DNA of 6,045 nt from Verrucomicrobiia bacterium (lineage in GTDB: Bacteria > Verrucomicrobiota > Verrucomicrobiia > Opitutales > Opitutaceae): the NCBI GenBank assembly GCA_030424825.1, contig JAUHWE010000313.1, forward strand, positions 1 to 6,045, in the 5' to 3' direction. This document shows positions 1-6,045 of this stretch, piece after piece. A program made the translations under genes and the position numbers. The notes beneath the pieces were generated by a model. That model did not search any database and had not been told where the DNA came from. It saw only the letters and a list, made by a program, of their open reading frames with translations. Each line of letters begins with the position of its first letter. Position 1 is the first letter of the stretch.

Positions 1-111
1 ATTATCCCGAAAGGTGCCGCTTTGGCGGAACAGAGTGTCAACCAGCGTCGTCTTGCCATGGTCAACGTGAGCGATGATTGCGATGTTGCGGATATCTTGG
101 TTCTGTTTCAT
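1..111 (-). CDS. typA: Translational GTPase TypA/BipA, N-terminal fragment
   Basis: TypA (BipA) is a ribosome-associated GTPase of the EF-G/LepA superfamily, linked to ribosome assembly and stress or low-temperature growth. Reading the minus strand from ATG at 111 gives 37 codons, open to the window edge. The peptide starts [20 protein letters not shown]. Residues 14-21 (AHVDHGKT) are the G1/P-loop of translational GTPases, and the following [14 protein letters not shown] is typical of TypA (E. coli has VDKLLQQSGTF), which favours TypA over LepA or EF-G. The remaining GTPase, beta-barrel and C-terminal domains lie left of the window. There is no strong Shine-Dalgarno; the purine run GGGA about ten bases upstream may serve. 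The gene is divergent from hrpB, with about 150 bp between the two starts. The family is confident; only the extreme N-terminus is visible. Confidence 0.93.
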   Translation of the reverse strand, partial: MKQNQDIRNIAIIAHVDHGKTTLVDTLFRQSGTFRDN

Positions 112-139
112 TTCGATGGTCCCGGAAATGTGAAAAGCG

Positions 140-165
140 ATGGGCATGGCGCTTCGGATGCCCAT
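140..165. repeat. 8-bp inverted repeat between typA and hrpB
   Basis: ATGGGCAT (140-147) and ATGCCCAT (158-165) are perfect reverse complements around a 10-base spacer that contains CTTCGG, which can form a stable UUCG tetraloop. The repeat lies between the divergent starts of typA (111) and hrpB (263). It could be an operator or a hairpin in the hrpB 5' leader. There is no T-run, so it is not a classical terminator. Functional meaning is inference only. Confidence 0.35.
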
Positions 166-262
166 TGGCAAGCGGATTGATGGCCATGATCGTCTATTTG
201 TTGGAATAAAGAAGTCTGATTTTTCGCTAGCGTGTTTTTACACTTTTGTTGGACTTCACCCA

Positions 263-2794
263 ATGAGTCTGCCCATCGAGGAGATAGAAGTCGAGTTTCT
301 GCAGGCGTTTCGTGACAATGAACGCCTTATTCTAGAAGCGCCTACCGGCTCGGGTAAATCGACTCAGATTCCTCAGATGATAGACCGAGCGGGATTTCTC
401 GAGGCAGGGGAACTCATCGTTTTGCAGCCACGAAGGATTGCGGCTCGCATGCTAGCCCGCCGGGTCGCGTCCGAAAGGGGTGAGAGATTGGGAGATCGAG
501 TGGGCTACCAGGTACGCAACGATAACGTGAGCTCCCGCCAAACGAGAATTCGCTTTGTCACGGAGGGTATCCTGCTGCGTCGCTTTATCAACGATCCGGA
601 GTTGAAGGGAGTAGCGGGAATTGTGTTTGACGAGTTTCACGAAAGAAACCTGCACGGGGATTTGACTTTAGCACGGGCAACGATGCTCCAGCGAAGTCTA
701 AGGCCAGATCTCAAAATCGTCGTGATGTCCGCTACCCTGGATTCAGCACGACTACAGGAGTACTTGGAGCCGTGTGAGGTTGTGAGATCGAGTGGACGGG
801 TATTTCCGGTTAAAGTGTCTCATATTGATGAACGGTTGGCGCAGTCCAGGACTCCCATTTGGGATCTGGCGGCTGGATCGGTTGCGAAGGCTGTGAAGGA
901 TGAAAGGGAAGGTCACATTCTCGTTTTCATGCCGGGCGCCTTTGAAATCGGGCGAACGATTCGAGCCTTGGGGCAGCGATTGTCGGCGACAGATTTCAAG
1001 CTGCTTCCCTTGCACAGTGAACTGAGTCCGAAGGATCAGGATGCCGCCATTGACACCTGTGATCGTCGGAAGGTGATTGTTTCAACGAACGTAGCGGAAA
1101 CCTCGCTCACCATAGACGATGTTCGAGTGGTCGTTGACAGTGGCCAAGCAAGGATTGCCCGCTACGATCCGCAAAGGGGAATCAATACGCTTTGGATTGA
1201 GAAGATCAGCCATGCTTCAGCCAATCAACGAATGGGCCGAGCAGGTCGAACGGCTCCTGGGAAATGCATTCGTCTCTGGTCGGATCGGGACCACTATCAG
1301 CGTGCCGAATTTGATGAACCCGAGATCCAGAGGATGGATCTGGCGGAATCGCTTCTCGCCATGCTTGCCACCGGTATAGAGGACCTGGATTCGTTTTCCT
1401 GGTTCGAACGACCCTCTGAAAATCGTATGTGCGAGGCTCGCGAGTTGCTGGTTATGCTGAATGCCATGGACGATCGAGGTAGGCTTACAGGAGAAGGCCG
1501 TAAAATGAGCGAGTTCCCGCTCCATCCACGATATGGAGCCATGATGTTGGCAGCGGACCATTACGGTTGTGTCCAGGAAATGTCCCTCGCGGCGGCAATC
1601 GCTCAATCGAAAGGCGTGCTTCTGCGAAATGTGGACCGAAGTATTCAGAGCCAAAGGGACCGAATGCTCGGGGACTGTGCAAATAGTGATTTGATTTCTC
1701 AGATGAGAGCTTGGAGCGGGGCGAAGGCAAAAGGATTTAGTCTCGGTTACTGCAGGGAACTGGGGATTCACGCTCAGACCGCGAGGCAAGTGGAGAAGGG
1801 GGCGGAGCAGATTTTTAGGAATGCGCAGTACGCGGATTTGTCCCTTGTACAAGACGCCCCGGCAGCGGAAGAGGATATAGTTAAGTGTTTGCTAGCGGGT
1901 TTTCCGGATCGGGTTTGCAAGCGACTGGATCGAGGGACATTGCGAGCGGAAATGACGGGAGGATTGCGCGGTATGCTTGCCCGAGAGAGCGCTGCCAGAG
2001 ACTCCGACTTGTTTGTCGCTTGCGAGATTAACGAAATCGGAAAGCAGAGTGGGGAAGTGAATACCGTGCTTAATCTATGCTCGCGCATTGAACGAGAATG
2101 GCTCGACGAGCTTTTCCCGACCGAGTTTCAGTCAGGAGTAGAGGTCGTGTACGATGAAAAACAGAAGCGCGTAGTAGAACGCACGTTCGTGCGTTACCGA
2201 GATCTGATAATCGAATGTAGGGAGAATTTGGATGTTAATCTGGACCGAGCGGCCAACGAGCTCGCCAAGGTTGTCAAAAGCGGGAAGGCAAAATTGGAGA
2301 AATGGGATGCAGGCGTGGAAAGCTATCTCGAGCGAGTGAAATTTGTAGCGTCACAGTTTCCTGAATACGAGATTGAGGAAATTGATGAAGTGGCTAAAGA
2401 CTTGTTGGTCGAGCAGTGTTGTTACGGGGCCAAGAGCATCCGGGATTTGAAGCGACAGGAAGTGATTTCAGTGGTCAAAAACTGGTTTGGTCCTGAAGTG
2501 GACAGTGTGGTAGAACGGGAGGCCCCGCTCAGGATTCGAATGGCCAACGGCAAGTTTGGACGCCTGCGGTACGAATCTGGAACGCCCATCCTTTCAGCCA
2601 AAATACAAGAGCTCTATGATTTGAAGGAGGCACCTAAGCTGTGTCAGGACAGGTGTTCGCCGAAATTGGAGATTCTCGCTCCTAACATGCGGCCCGTTCA
2701 GTTAACGGATAGCCTAGAGGCATTCTGGACTACATCGTATGCGAGTATAAAAAAAGAGCTCTTGGGCCGCTATCCGAAACACGAGTGGCGATAG
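263..2794 (+). CDS. hrpB: ATP-dependent helicase HrpB (DEAH-box family)
   Basis: HrpB is a cytoplasmic DExH-box NTPase of superfamily 2, presumed to act on RNA; its exact substrate is poorly known. The chosen start gives 843 aa, close to the ~810-850 aa usual for the family. Visible motifs, numbered from that start: motif I APTGSGKST (26-34), Ia PRRIAAR (57-63), II DEFH (123-126, the HrpB form of DEAH), III SAT (156-158), V TNVAETSLTIDD (275-286) and VI QRMGRAGR (322-329). The extreme C-terminus (PVQLTDSLEAFW, then KELLGRYPKHEW) is the hallmark end of the HrpB C-terminal domain and separates it from HrpA. The frame is open from 140, which would add 41 residues, but MSLPIEEIEVEFLQAF at 263 matches the short N-terminus before motif I in E. 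coli HrpB, and GGA lies about nine bases upstream. The gene ends 31 bp before the convergent lipoprotein gene, with no clear terminator between. Confidence 0.95.
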   Translation: MSLPIEEIEVEFLQAFRDNERLILEAPTGSGKSTQIPQMIDRAGFLEAGELIVLQPRRIAARMLARRVASERGERLGDRVGYQVRNDNVSSRQTRIRFVTEGILLRRFINDPELKGVAGIVFDEFHERNLHGDLTLARATMLQRSLRPDLKIVVMSATLDSARLQEYLEPCEVVRSSGRVFPVKVSHIDERLAQSRTPIWDLAAGSVAKAVKDEREGHILVFMPGAFEIGRTIRALGQRLSATDFKLLPLHSELSPKDQDAAIDTCDRRKVIVSTNVAETSLTIDDVRVVVDSGQARIARYDPQRGINTLWIEKISHASANQRMGRAGRTAPGKCIRLWSDRDHYQRAEFDEPEIQRMDLAESLLAMLATGIEDLDSFSWFERPSENRMCEARELLVMLNAMDDRGRLTGEGRKMSEFPLHPRYGAMMLAADHYGCVQEMSLAAAIAQSKGVLLRNVDRSIQSQRDRMLGDCANSDLISQMRAWSGAKAKGFSLGYCRELGIHAQTARQVEKGAEQIFRNAQYADLSLVQDAPAAEEDIVKCLLAGFPDRVCKRLDRGTLRAEMTGGLRGMLARESAARDSDLFVACEINEIGKQSGEVNTVLNLCSRIEREWLDELFPTEFQSGVEVVYDEKQKRVVERTFVRYRDLIIECRENLDVNLDRAANELAKVVKSGKAKLEKWDAGVESYLERVKFVASQFPEYEIEEIDEVAKDLLVEQCCYGAKSIRDLKRQEVISVVKNWFGPEVDSVVEREAPLRIRMANGKFGRLRYESGTPILSAKIQELYDLKEAPKLCQDRCSPKLEILAPNMRPVQLTDSLEAFWTTSYASIKKELLGRYPKHEWR

Positions 2795-2825
2795 GCGTCT
2801 TTATCTATTCCATACTTGGATAATT

Positions 2826-3491
2826 TCATCTAATTGGTTCAAATCCCAGTAGCTCTGCATGAAGCGATGTTCCTCCACCATCTCGATAAATCCTATCGTG
2901 GAGTATTATTTTTACTCGCCTATTAAGTCGCCCATTTTCTCTAATTGCTTTTTGCAAATTCTCAGTACCGATCCATTCCTTCGAACCGTAAACATGAGCA
3001 GAACCAGTATCGTCAACAATTTTAAATGACGCATAGATTTTTTCGTAGTTAGAATATCCCCCACCAAAAATTTCTCCCAAGTCGATTTCTGCGTTCACGA
3101 CAACTTTTTTATCAATAACGGAATAGAGGTCAGACTGGATTTCGTTTATTGTCATCAAAGTCCATTTCGCTTCTTCTATTTCGTCAACTCTAGCTTCTTG
3201 AAGTTGATTTTTTACTTTTTCTAATAGCGATTTTGCTTTTGATGTGAATTGAGAAGTAGGGTGTTTTTTTATAAAATTTTCTATTTCGGTGTATCTCAAA
3301 TGAAGGTCATTGTATTGGGTTGGATCAGCGATTATGGCATATTGGTATTTGTCTTGATTTTTGAGATCTTGCAATTGTGTTTCGAGTTCTTGAACCCTAG
3401 CATGCAACGTCTCATTTTCTTTACTTAATTTGCCTTGAGTGCATCCGTACAAAAATAAAACCAATAGGAGAACTGTTGTGGTAATCTTCAT
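2826..3491 (-). CDS. Predicted lipoprotein with coiled coil, function unknown
   Basis: I do not recognise a named family. From ATG at 3491 the product is 221 aa. Residues 1-17 form a lipoprotein signal: short charged start, hydrophobic TTTVLLLVLFLYG and Cys17 in the lipobox LYGC, so it is probably exported and lipid-anchored. Residues ~21-46 are heptad-like (KENETLHARVQELETQL), a likely coiled coil. Residues ~65-100 (FIKKHPTSQFTSKAKSLLEKV) resemble a single TPR-like helical pair found in cell-envelope lipoproteins. Residues ~128-221 are beta-rich (VVVNAEIDLGEIFGG, ASFKIVDDTGSAHVYG, RRVKIILHDRIY) and could be an OB-fold-like domain; that is a guess from pattern. The open frame extends 32 codons upstream to a TTG at 3587, but that extension would bury the signal peptide. 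No good ribosome site is visible before 3491. GC is strikingly low (one 60-base line is about 30%, against ~55% in recN), suggesting acquired DNA. Confidence 0.75.
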   Translation of the reverse strand: MKITTTVLLLVLFLYGCTQGKLSKENETLHARVQELETQLQDLKNQDKYQYAIIADPTQYNDLHLRYTEIENFIKKHPTSQFTSKAKSLLEKVKNQLQEARVDEIEEAKWTLMTINEIQSDLYSVIDKKVVVNAEIDLGEIFGGGYSNYEKIYASFKIVDDTGSAHVYGSKEWIGTENLQKAIRENGRLNRRVKIILHDRIYRDGGGTSLHAELLGFEPIR

Positions 3492-3555
3492 TGAGAGTAT
3501 TTTTTCACTTAGCCAATGCTTTCTATACTTCTTATCCTCATTTGCAATGATAAAT

Positions 3556-3572
3556 GTTATTGATTGAATAAC
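3556..3572. repeat. 6-bp palindrome upstream of the lipoprotein gene
   Basis: GTTATT (3556-3561) and AATAAC (3567-3572) flank a 5-base spacer, a 17-bp dyad of the size and shape of a transcription-factor operator. It lies 65-81 bp upstream of the lipoprotein ATG at 3491, where a promoter or operator would be expected. In AT-rich DNA such dyads also arise by chance. Confidence 0.35.
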
Positions 3573-3659
3573 AGCTTCTCTGGCCAATTTTATTAATGGT
3601 TTCTAACTTGTGTATGTTTAGACGGAAGGTAGAAGGTGGCAGATTAACTCGTAGCTTCG

Positions 3660-3686
3660 CCCCGTGGTTCTTCCTCAATTACGGGG
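3660..3686. repeat. 6-bp GC-rich inverted repeat
   Basis: CCCCGT (3660-3665) and ACGGGG (3681-3686) are perfect reverse complements separated by 15 bases. The arms are GC-rich within an AT-rich intergenic stretch. It could be a hairpin or the remnant of a mobile-element end; no T-run follows on either strand. Confidence 0.3.
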
Positions 3687-3743
3687 ATGCCGACCCTTGA
3701 TTTCGATAAAGATGAGTGAATAACCAAACTGAAGCTATCTCGC

Positions 3744-3762
3744 AATAATAGATAGTATTATT
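3744..3762. repeat. 7-bp AT-only inverted repeat
   Basis: AATAATA (3744-3750) and TATTATT (3756-3762) flank GATAG. A second overlapping dyad uses CTATCT (3735-3740) and AGATAG (3750-3755), so two mutually exclusive hairpins could form. No function is assigned. Confidence 0.3.
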
Positions 3763-3763
3763 A

Positions 3764-3782
3764 CTTGATTTTGATTATCAAG
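3764..3782. repeat. 6-bp inverted repeat next to the AT-rich dyad
   Basis: CTTGAT (3764-3769) and ATCAAG (3777-3782) pair around a 7-base spacer, directly beside the 3744-3762 dyad. The spacing and tandem arrangement suggest a protein-binding region or the AT-rich flank of an insertion; chance is not excluded. Confidence 0.28.
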
Positions 3783-3847
3783 ATTGTGGATACTTATTTT
3801 TTAGAATCCAAATCCTTTGGCGTTTTGTTGTCTATGGGATGTAAAGA

Positions 3848-4200
3848 CTAGGTGGTTCGGGGCATCCTCGTGTTTTCAGTCAAGTTGCATTGTTGGAGCT
3901 TTTGCAATGGCGACATCCTGATCGAAGTATGGATGTACTGGGGATTGCAGAAGCCCTCGATGCAATCTATGAGAGCCTGGTGGCCTCTTCTCGAAACTGG
4001 AGCAGACCTTGCCGTTTGCACACTCCGCTTTGAGATTGCCGAAGAACGACTCCCTAGGGGCATTGTCGTAGGGGCTCGCTTTCCAGCTCTTGCGTCGAAG
4101 CCATTCGATCTGCTTAAGACTTTTACGAAGTCTCGGTTGGGGTATGAGAATCCTCAATCGCCGAGGTGCGTAGGTTTGATTTTGGGGTAGCCGCGACAGG
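3848..4200 (-). pseudogene. IS3-family transposase remnant (C-terminal DDE part), multiply broken
   Basis: An intact IS3-family OrfB would supply the DDE integrase-fold transposase; this one cannot. Three minus-strand frames together rebuild the C-terminal part. Frame one reads HLGD, stop, GFSYPNRDFVKVL, then SNGFDA, matching the usual H-SDRG-QY-S-DF block; the stop is TGA at 4154-4156 where Arg (CGA) is expected. Frame two continues KASPYDNAPRESFFGNLKAE (to about 3990), the classic YDNA-ESFF-LK block with the catalytic Glu at 4050-4052. Frame three carries IDCIEGFCNPQYIHTSI, matching IDYIEGFYN-RIHTSLGY. Frameshifts fall near 4082-4095 and near 3983-3992. The Asp at 4157-4159 and the Glu are about 34 residues apart as it stands, close to the family's 35. 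The N-terminal half and OrfA are absent. The boundary towards 4200 is uncertain. Confidence 0.8.
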
Positions 4201-4220
4201 CCTCCAAAAATGCTGCGACA

Positions 4221-4493
4221 TTGAAGGTCGCTGTTGTTGGTGGGCGTAACGCTCTATCCCACGTCATAGCGGCAATGCTCGCGCAGCTCAAGGACATCGG
4301 CTTCGAGGAGATGGCCAGCCTGGGTAGAACCTTCGAGATATGGTCCGAGCCGATCGCCTGCACGTGGCGCTTCACCAGGAACAAGGCCATTACAGAGGGA
4401 TACCACACCAAGATGGAGATGATCTCCAGAAGGGCCTTCGGGTTCAGGAACTTCAACAACTGCAAAATGAGAGTCTGAGCCTTATGTGGATAA
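4221..4493 (+). pseudogene. ISL3-family transposase remnant (C-terminal end)
   Basis: This is the tail of an ISL3 (IS204/IS1001/IS1096/IS1165) transposase. The diagnostic block is WRFTRNKAITEGYHTKMEM, then ISRRAFGFRNFNN (about 4365-4460), matching the family pattern WRF-N-ITEGFH-KM--I-RRAYGFRNFENYRLRV. The Glu of ITEG (4395-4397) is probably the last DDE residue. The frame meets TGA at 4476-4478, but the next codons in the same frame read ALCG and then TAA at 4491-4493; the expected tail is RVRALCG, so the TGA looks like a CGA-to-TGA nonsense mutation four codons from the natural end. Recognisable similarity begins only around 4266-4275, so most of the ~400-aa transposase is missing and the left boundary is approximate. 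It faces the IS3 remnant tail to tail. The element cannot be active on its own. Confidence 0.82.
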
Positions 4494-4540
4494 TAAATAC
4501 AAGATCCCCCCGTGAATGGTGTTGAGCCTGAGCCAATTCC

Positions 4541-4617
<77 letters not shown>

Positions 4618-4644
4618 GCAAGATTGCGAATGGCGTCCCAGGAA

Positions 4645-4660
4645 CTCTGTTTTCGCAGAG
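4645..4660. repeat. 5-bp hairpin between tRNA-Val and recN
   Basis: CTCTG (4645-4649) and CAGAG (4656-4660) pair around TTTTCG. The site lies about 30 bp upstream of the tRNA and about 100 bp upstream of the recN start, in the shared divergent promoter region. It could be a regulator site, and recN is often under LexA/SOS control, but the sequence does not match a LexA box I know. Low confidence. Confidence 0.22.
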
Positions 4661-4756
4661 CGGATGAACGTTGTTTAGACATATATGCGGGGCAAGAACA
4701 ATTTTCGTTTTCTTTGTCGGCGAAACTCGCCTTACTTTGAGGATCGAAACTTACCC

Positions 4757-5524
4757 ATGCTGCAGTATCTGAACATCTCGAATCTTGCCTTGCTCGAAAA
4801 GGCGTCCATTGAATTCGATTCCGGATTTACGGTGGTTACCGGCGAGACGGGAGCGGGAAAGAGCGTTTTTCTGGGGGCATTGAGCTTGCTGTCCGGATCT
4901 CGATCGGACAAATCGGTCATTCGATCGGGTTCCGAGCTGTGCGAGGTTGAGGCGGCACTCCATTTCGAAACCCCCGCCGAGGTAGATGTGATTCTGAAGG
5001 AGCTCGGATTGCCGGCATGCGAGGAAGGCACACTCATACTGCGTCGCAGCTTGCACGTCTCGAAGCCATCGAAGATTTCGATAAACGGTAGCTTGGCGAC
5101 GTTAGCCAACCTTCAAGCATTGGGTTCTTGTTGGGTGGATTTTCATGGTCCGGGTGAGCCCCAGCGGCTTCTGAAAAGCGAATGCCAGCTCGAGATGATC
5201 GACTTGTACGCTCAACTGGAAGAGGAGGTAGCCACTTATCAAACCGCCTATGAATCCTGGAAGGAAACCTTGCGGGAGATTGATCAGTTGAGGAATACGA
5301 CCCAGTTGTCTGCGGACCAAATCGATTTCCTGAAAGTACAGATTGGTCGAATCGACGCGCTTGAATTGTCGAAAGAGTCGGTTGAACAGCTGGAAACGGA
5401 TTTCAACCGGGTATCCAGCAGTCAGGATTTACTGGAGCTTTCAGGCGAGCTTGCGGCCGGTTTGACGGGAGATGATGGGGCCCTCTCGATCATGGGGCAT
5501 TTAACTCGCTCGGCGGCCAAAGCC
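4757..5524 (+). CDS. recN: DNA repair protein RecN, N-terminal part, cut by the junction
   Basis: RecN is a cytoplasmic SMC-like ATPase that acts at double-strand breaks in recombinational repair. The product starts MLQYLNISNLALLEKASIEF, the usual RecN N-terminus, with Walker A GETGAGKS at residues 29-36. HGPGEPQRLL (130-139) matches the HGQ-HQLL block of other RecN proteins, and the long helical arm begins around residue 145 (QLEEEVATYQTAYESW and onward). Only ~256 of about 550 residues are RecN-like; the rest of the coiled coil and the C-terminal ATPase half with signature, Walker B and D-loop are missing. The open frame continues to 5671, but that tail is just the antisense of nosF. The start at 4757 is preferred over the in-frame ATG at 4685 because it gives the canonical N-terminus; a GAGG lies about 14 bases upstream, rather far. 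Confidence 0.92.
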
Positions 5525-5545
5525 TCCGCATTGGCGCTGGCGCGG
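5500..5545. other. Chimeric junction recN / nosF
   Basis: Left of this interval the plus strand codes for RecN; right of it the minus strand codes for NosF. GC rises from about 55% to about 65%, with different codon style. Both proteins look plausible into the interval, so the exact breakpoint cannot be placed; the GC-rich stretch around 5510-5530 may be a short shared sequence. No terminal inverted repeat, target duplication or recombinase gene is visible. An assembly or ligation artefact is the likeliest cause. Confidence 0.75.
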
Positions 5546-6045
5546 ACCCTCAGGCGGATTGGCAGACCGGCCAGCGCCGACAGGTTGTTCAGCGTGTCGT
5601 CGGCAACCATCCGGCCCTTGCGCATGATGGCGATGCGGTCGGTGCGCGCCTCAACCTCGGTCAACGCATGAGATGCGATCAGCACGGCGGTGCCCTGCGC
5701 TGCCAGTTCGTCGATGATGGCGTACAGGTCCTGCCGAGAAATCGGGTCCAAGCCTGATGTCGGCTCATCCAGCAAGGCCACTTTCGGCTGACCCAGCAGC
5801 ACCTGCGCCAGACCCAGACGTTGCCGCATCCCTTTGGAATAGGTGCCGATCCGGCGGTCCAACGCGTCGCTCAGACCAACGCGCTCCAGCAGGCCGGGCA
5901 CATCGGCTTTTGCGCCCGAAAGCTGCGCAAACAGGGTCAACTGTTCGCGCCCCGTCAAGGCGGGATGAAACGACACCGCTTCGGGCAGATAGGCCGTTTC
6001 CCGCCGCGCCTGCGCGCTGCCGGGGGTGGCGTCCCCGATCCGAAT
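5525..6045 (-). CDS. nosF: Copper ABC transporter ATP-binding protein NosF, internal fragment
   Basis: NosF is the cytoplasmic ATPase of the NosDFY system that supports maturation of the copper centre of nitrous-oxide reductase in denitrifiers. The minus strand is open from the right edge and gives ~174 residues before the junction. Numbered from the edge: YLPEAVSFHPALTGREQL (19-36) matches the NosF GYLPENV-F---L-GRE-L block, followed by signature YSKGMRQRLGLAQ (69-81), Walker B and D-loop VALLDEPTSGLDP (89-101) and the switch His126 (ASHAL). LSALAGLPIRLRVRAS (155-170) aligns with the AEAGLPVRIRAS segment of Pseudomonas NosF. Walker A lies beyond the edge and the C-terminus is lost at the junction. 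There is no start in the window; the GTG at 5976 is internal. High GC and protein style suggest an alphaproteobacterium. A generic ABC-2 ATPase is possible but less likely. Confidence 0.85.

Larger units (their letters stand above)
3492..3847. other. AT-rich non-coding stretch upstream of the lipoprotein gene
   Basis: About 350 bp between the lipoprotein start and the IS3 remnant. I see no convincing gene on either strand. It must contain the promoter of the minus-strand lipoprotein gene, but I could not fix a -35/-10 pair. It holds several short perfect inverted repeats, listed separately, and a local GC-richer island around 3650-3705 inside otherwise AT-rich DNA. This is consistent with the debris of past insertions. 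Confidence 0.6.

Noticed and set aside
1217..1852. 211-codon minus-strand open frame inside hrpB.
   Set aside because: It lies wholly antisense to the conserved helicase, has no recognisable motif, and is explained by hrpB coding constraint.
2795..2825. Bidirectional terminator between convergent hrpB and the lipoprotein gene.
   Set aside because: Only weak GATA/TATC pairing is present, without a GC-rich stem or T-run.
2836..2848. tRNA T-arm-like string GGTTCAAATCCCA near the lipoprotein stop, a possible att site pairing with the tRNA-Val.
   Set aside because: It is in the opposite orientation to the tRNA T-arm, matches only about nine bases with a mismatch, and codes for the lipoprotein C-terminus (GFEPI). 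No direct repeat of the tRNA 3' end was found.
3852..4190. 112-codon plus-strand open frame.
   Set aside because: It is antisense to the IS3 transposase remnant, whose conserved blocks are on the minus strand; its own translation shows no recognisable domain.
4618..4756. LexA/SOS box upstream of recN.
   Set aside because: I looked for a TGTTC-N4-GAACA-type or similar dyad and found only a short AACGTT palindrome and the CTCTG/CAGAG hairpin; neither supports a LexA site.
5525..5671. C-terminal extension of RecN (SALALARTLRR and onward) as a novel fusion domain.
   Set aside because: This stretch is the exact antisense of the conserved NosF coding region, so the extension is an accidental read-through of the junction.

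Overview
The window reads as chromosomal DNA from a Verrucomicrobiota-like bacterium (possibly Opitutae/Puniceicoccales), judged only from the style of the TypA, HrpB and RecN proteins and the roughly 50-55% GC of that part. The last ~500 bp look like a different genome: about 65% GC and a NosF-type ABC ATPase of proteobacterial (Rhodobacterales-like) character. No sequence search was possible, so both assignments are inference.

Layout. Positions 1-111 (minus) hold the first 37 codons of the translational GTPase gene typA/bipA. It is divergent from a complete DEAH-family helicase gene, hrpB (263-2794, plus). Convergent with hrpB is an AT-rich lipoprotein gene of unknown function (2826-3491, minus), followed by a non-coding AT-rich stretch with several short inverted repeats (3492-3847). 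Next come two decayed insertion-sequence remnants facing each other: the C-terminal part of an IS3-family transposase with a stop and two frameshifts (about 3848-4200, minus), and the C-terminal part of an ISL3-family transposase with a nonsense codon near its end (about 4221-4493, plus). A tRNA-Val(GAC) gene with encoded CCA (4541-4617, minus) closes this islet. The recombination/repair gene recN starts at 4757 (plus) but keeps only its N-terminal ~250 codons. At about 5500-5545 the sequence switches abruptly into the opposite-strand nosF fragment that runs off the right edge.

How it fits together. typA, hrpB, tRNA-Val and recN are ordinary core genes. The interval between hrpB and the tRNA (about 2.8-4.5 kb) is an accessory islet of one cargo-like gene and IS debris on the 3' side of a tRNA. 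The recN/nosF switch falls inside both coding sequences, with no transposase, terminal repeat or attachment site visible. An assembly or library chimera is the simplest explanation; a real rearrangement is the alternative. I found no convincing new multi-gene system, CRISPR array or phage module. The least explained items are the lipoprotein with its palindrome-rich upstream region, and the chimeric junction.
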